From: Luscinia megarhynchos
Taxonomy: Eukaryota; Chordata; Aves; Passeriformes; Turdidae
Assembly: GCA_034336665.1 (NCBI GenBank)
Contig: CM067576.1
Coordinates: 14,437,385-14,501,384 of the forward strand
Reading direction: 5' to 3'
Length of the DNA: 64,000 nucleotides
Part shown: positions 63,634 through 64,000 of the stretch, piece after piece
How the letters are laid out: every line of letters starts with the position of its first letter
How positions within the stretch are numbered: position 1 is the first letter of the stretch
The notes under the pieces: generated by a model
What the model saw: only the letters and a program-made list of their open reading frames with translations
What the model was told of the DNA's origin: nothing
Database searches by the model: none
Program-made: the position numbers and the translations under genes

Positions 63634-64000
63634 TTTTAATATTTCAACAGAATTTTTAACAGGAAATGTCCCTGTTAAAAGACAGTCTGCTTGGGGTGAT
63701 TACAGAGATGATATCTTGGTTGTACTGAGGTCTGTCCACCCTTGGTGTGTATGGGATTTTTGCCCTAATTGAATAGACACTTTGGATATGAACTGCTTTG
63801 TATTTTCATTGTTGTTGTCTCTGTTATTGCTCTCCCAATGTAATGCTGTATCAATAGGGCTATTATATATGGTTTTGATTCAATGCTTTCAAAATGAAGA
63901 GCTTTATTCATCTTTTCAGGGGGTTTTCAACTGATTCATCTTCCTCATTCTGCTCACTTTTATTCTCTGTCTCTCTTCATTCCTTTGTGACCTTTTAAAG
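63634..64000. other. Unique non-coding DNA
   Basis: Nothing recognisable up to the window edge. Confidence 0.6.

Noticed and set aside
1..64000. CRISPR arrays, operons, bacterial promoters or terminators
   Set aside because: The window is vertebrate nuclear DNA; no regularly spaced direct repeats or packed genes exist.
1..64000. tRNA, rRNA, U-snRNA or other known RNA genes
   Set aside because: I looked for the tRNA B-box pattern (GGTTCGAATCC-like) and familiar snRNA openings by eye and saw none. A covariance-model scan could not be run.

Overview
This is vertebrate nuclear DNA, almost certainly from a bird. It is AT-rich, has no operon-like gene packing, and no reading frame longer than about 165 codons. 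The organism call rests on the repeats. There are two 3'-end fragments of the CR1 non-LTR retrotransposon (54625-54757 minus strand, about 40225-40312 plus strand). There are also several solo LTRs of avian endogenous-retrovirus type. The largest (20906-22051) resembles from memory a long ERVL-like LTR class common in songbirds, so a passerine is a reasonable but unproven guess. The low density of interspersed repeats also fits a bird.

I recognise no protein-coding exon, tRNA, rRNA or other known RNA gene on either strand. The window is best read as a gene desert or the interior of a very large intron. The open frames of 60-165 codons are scattered on both strands, often overlap each other, and are the length expected by chance in 64 kb of this composition.

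Layout: 1-4014, unique non-coding sequence. 4015 to about 4410, a minus-strand solo LTR. Then about 15 kb of unique AT-rich sequence to a dyad-symmetric TA/CA/TG microsatellite at 19728-19820. 20906-22051, the long GC-rich LTR, with a GTGA/GACT microsatellite grown inside its tail. 22052-50487, mostly unique sequence with an A/C-rich block (29444-29545), a TAA repeat (32131-32153), a strong hairpin (33756-33812), an ACATTT hexanucleotide array (35544-35630) and a CR1 tail. About 50488-52620, an LTR cluster (one clear, one candidate, both plus strand). From 52620 to the end: another A/C block, the second CR1 tail, poly-T tracts and unique sequence.

No convincing undescribed system is present. 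The items most worth checking are the near-perfect hairpin at 33756-33812, the 42-nt candidate exon at 44690-44731 with strong splice signals, two weaker exon candidates, and the microsatellite that appears to have grown from the LTR's own GTGA motif.
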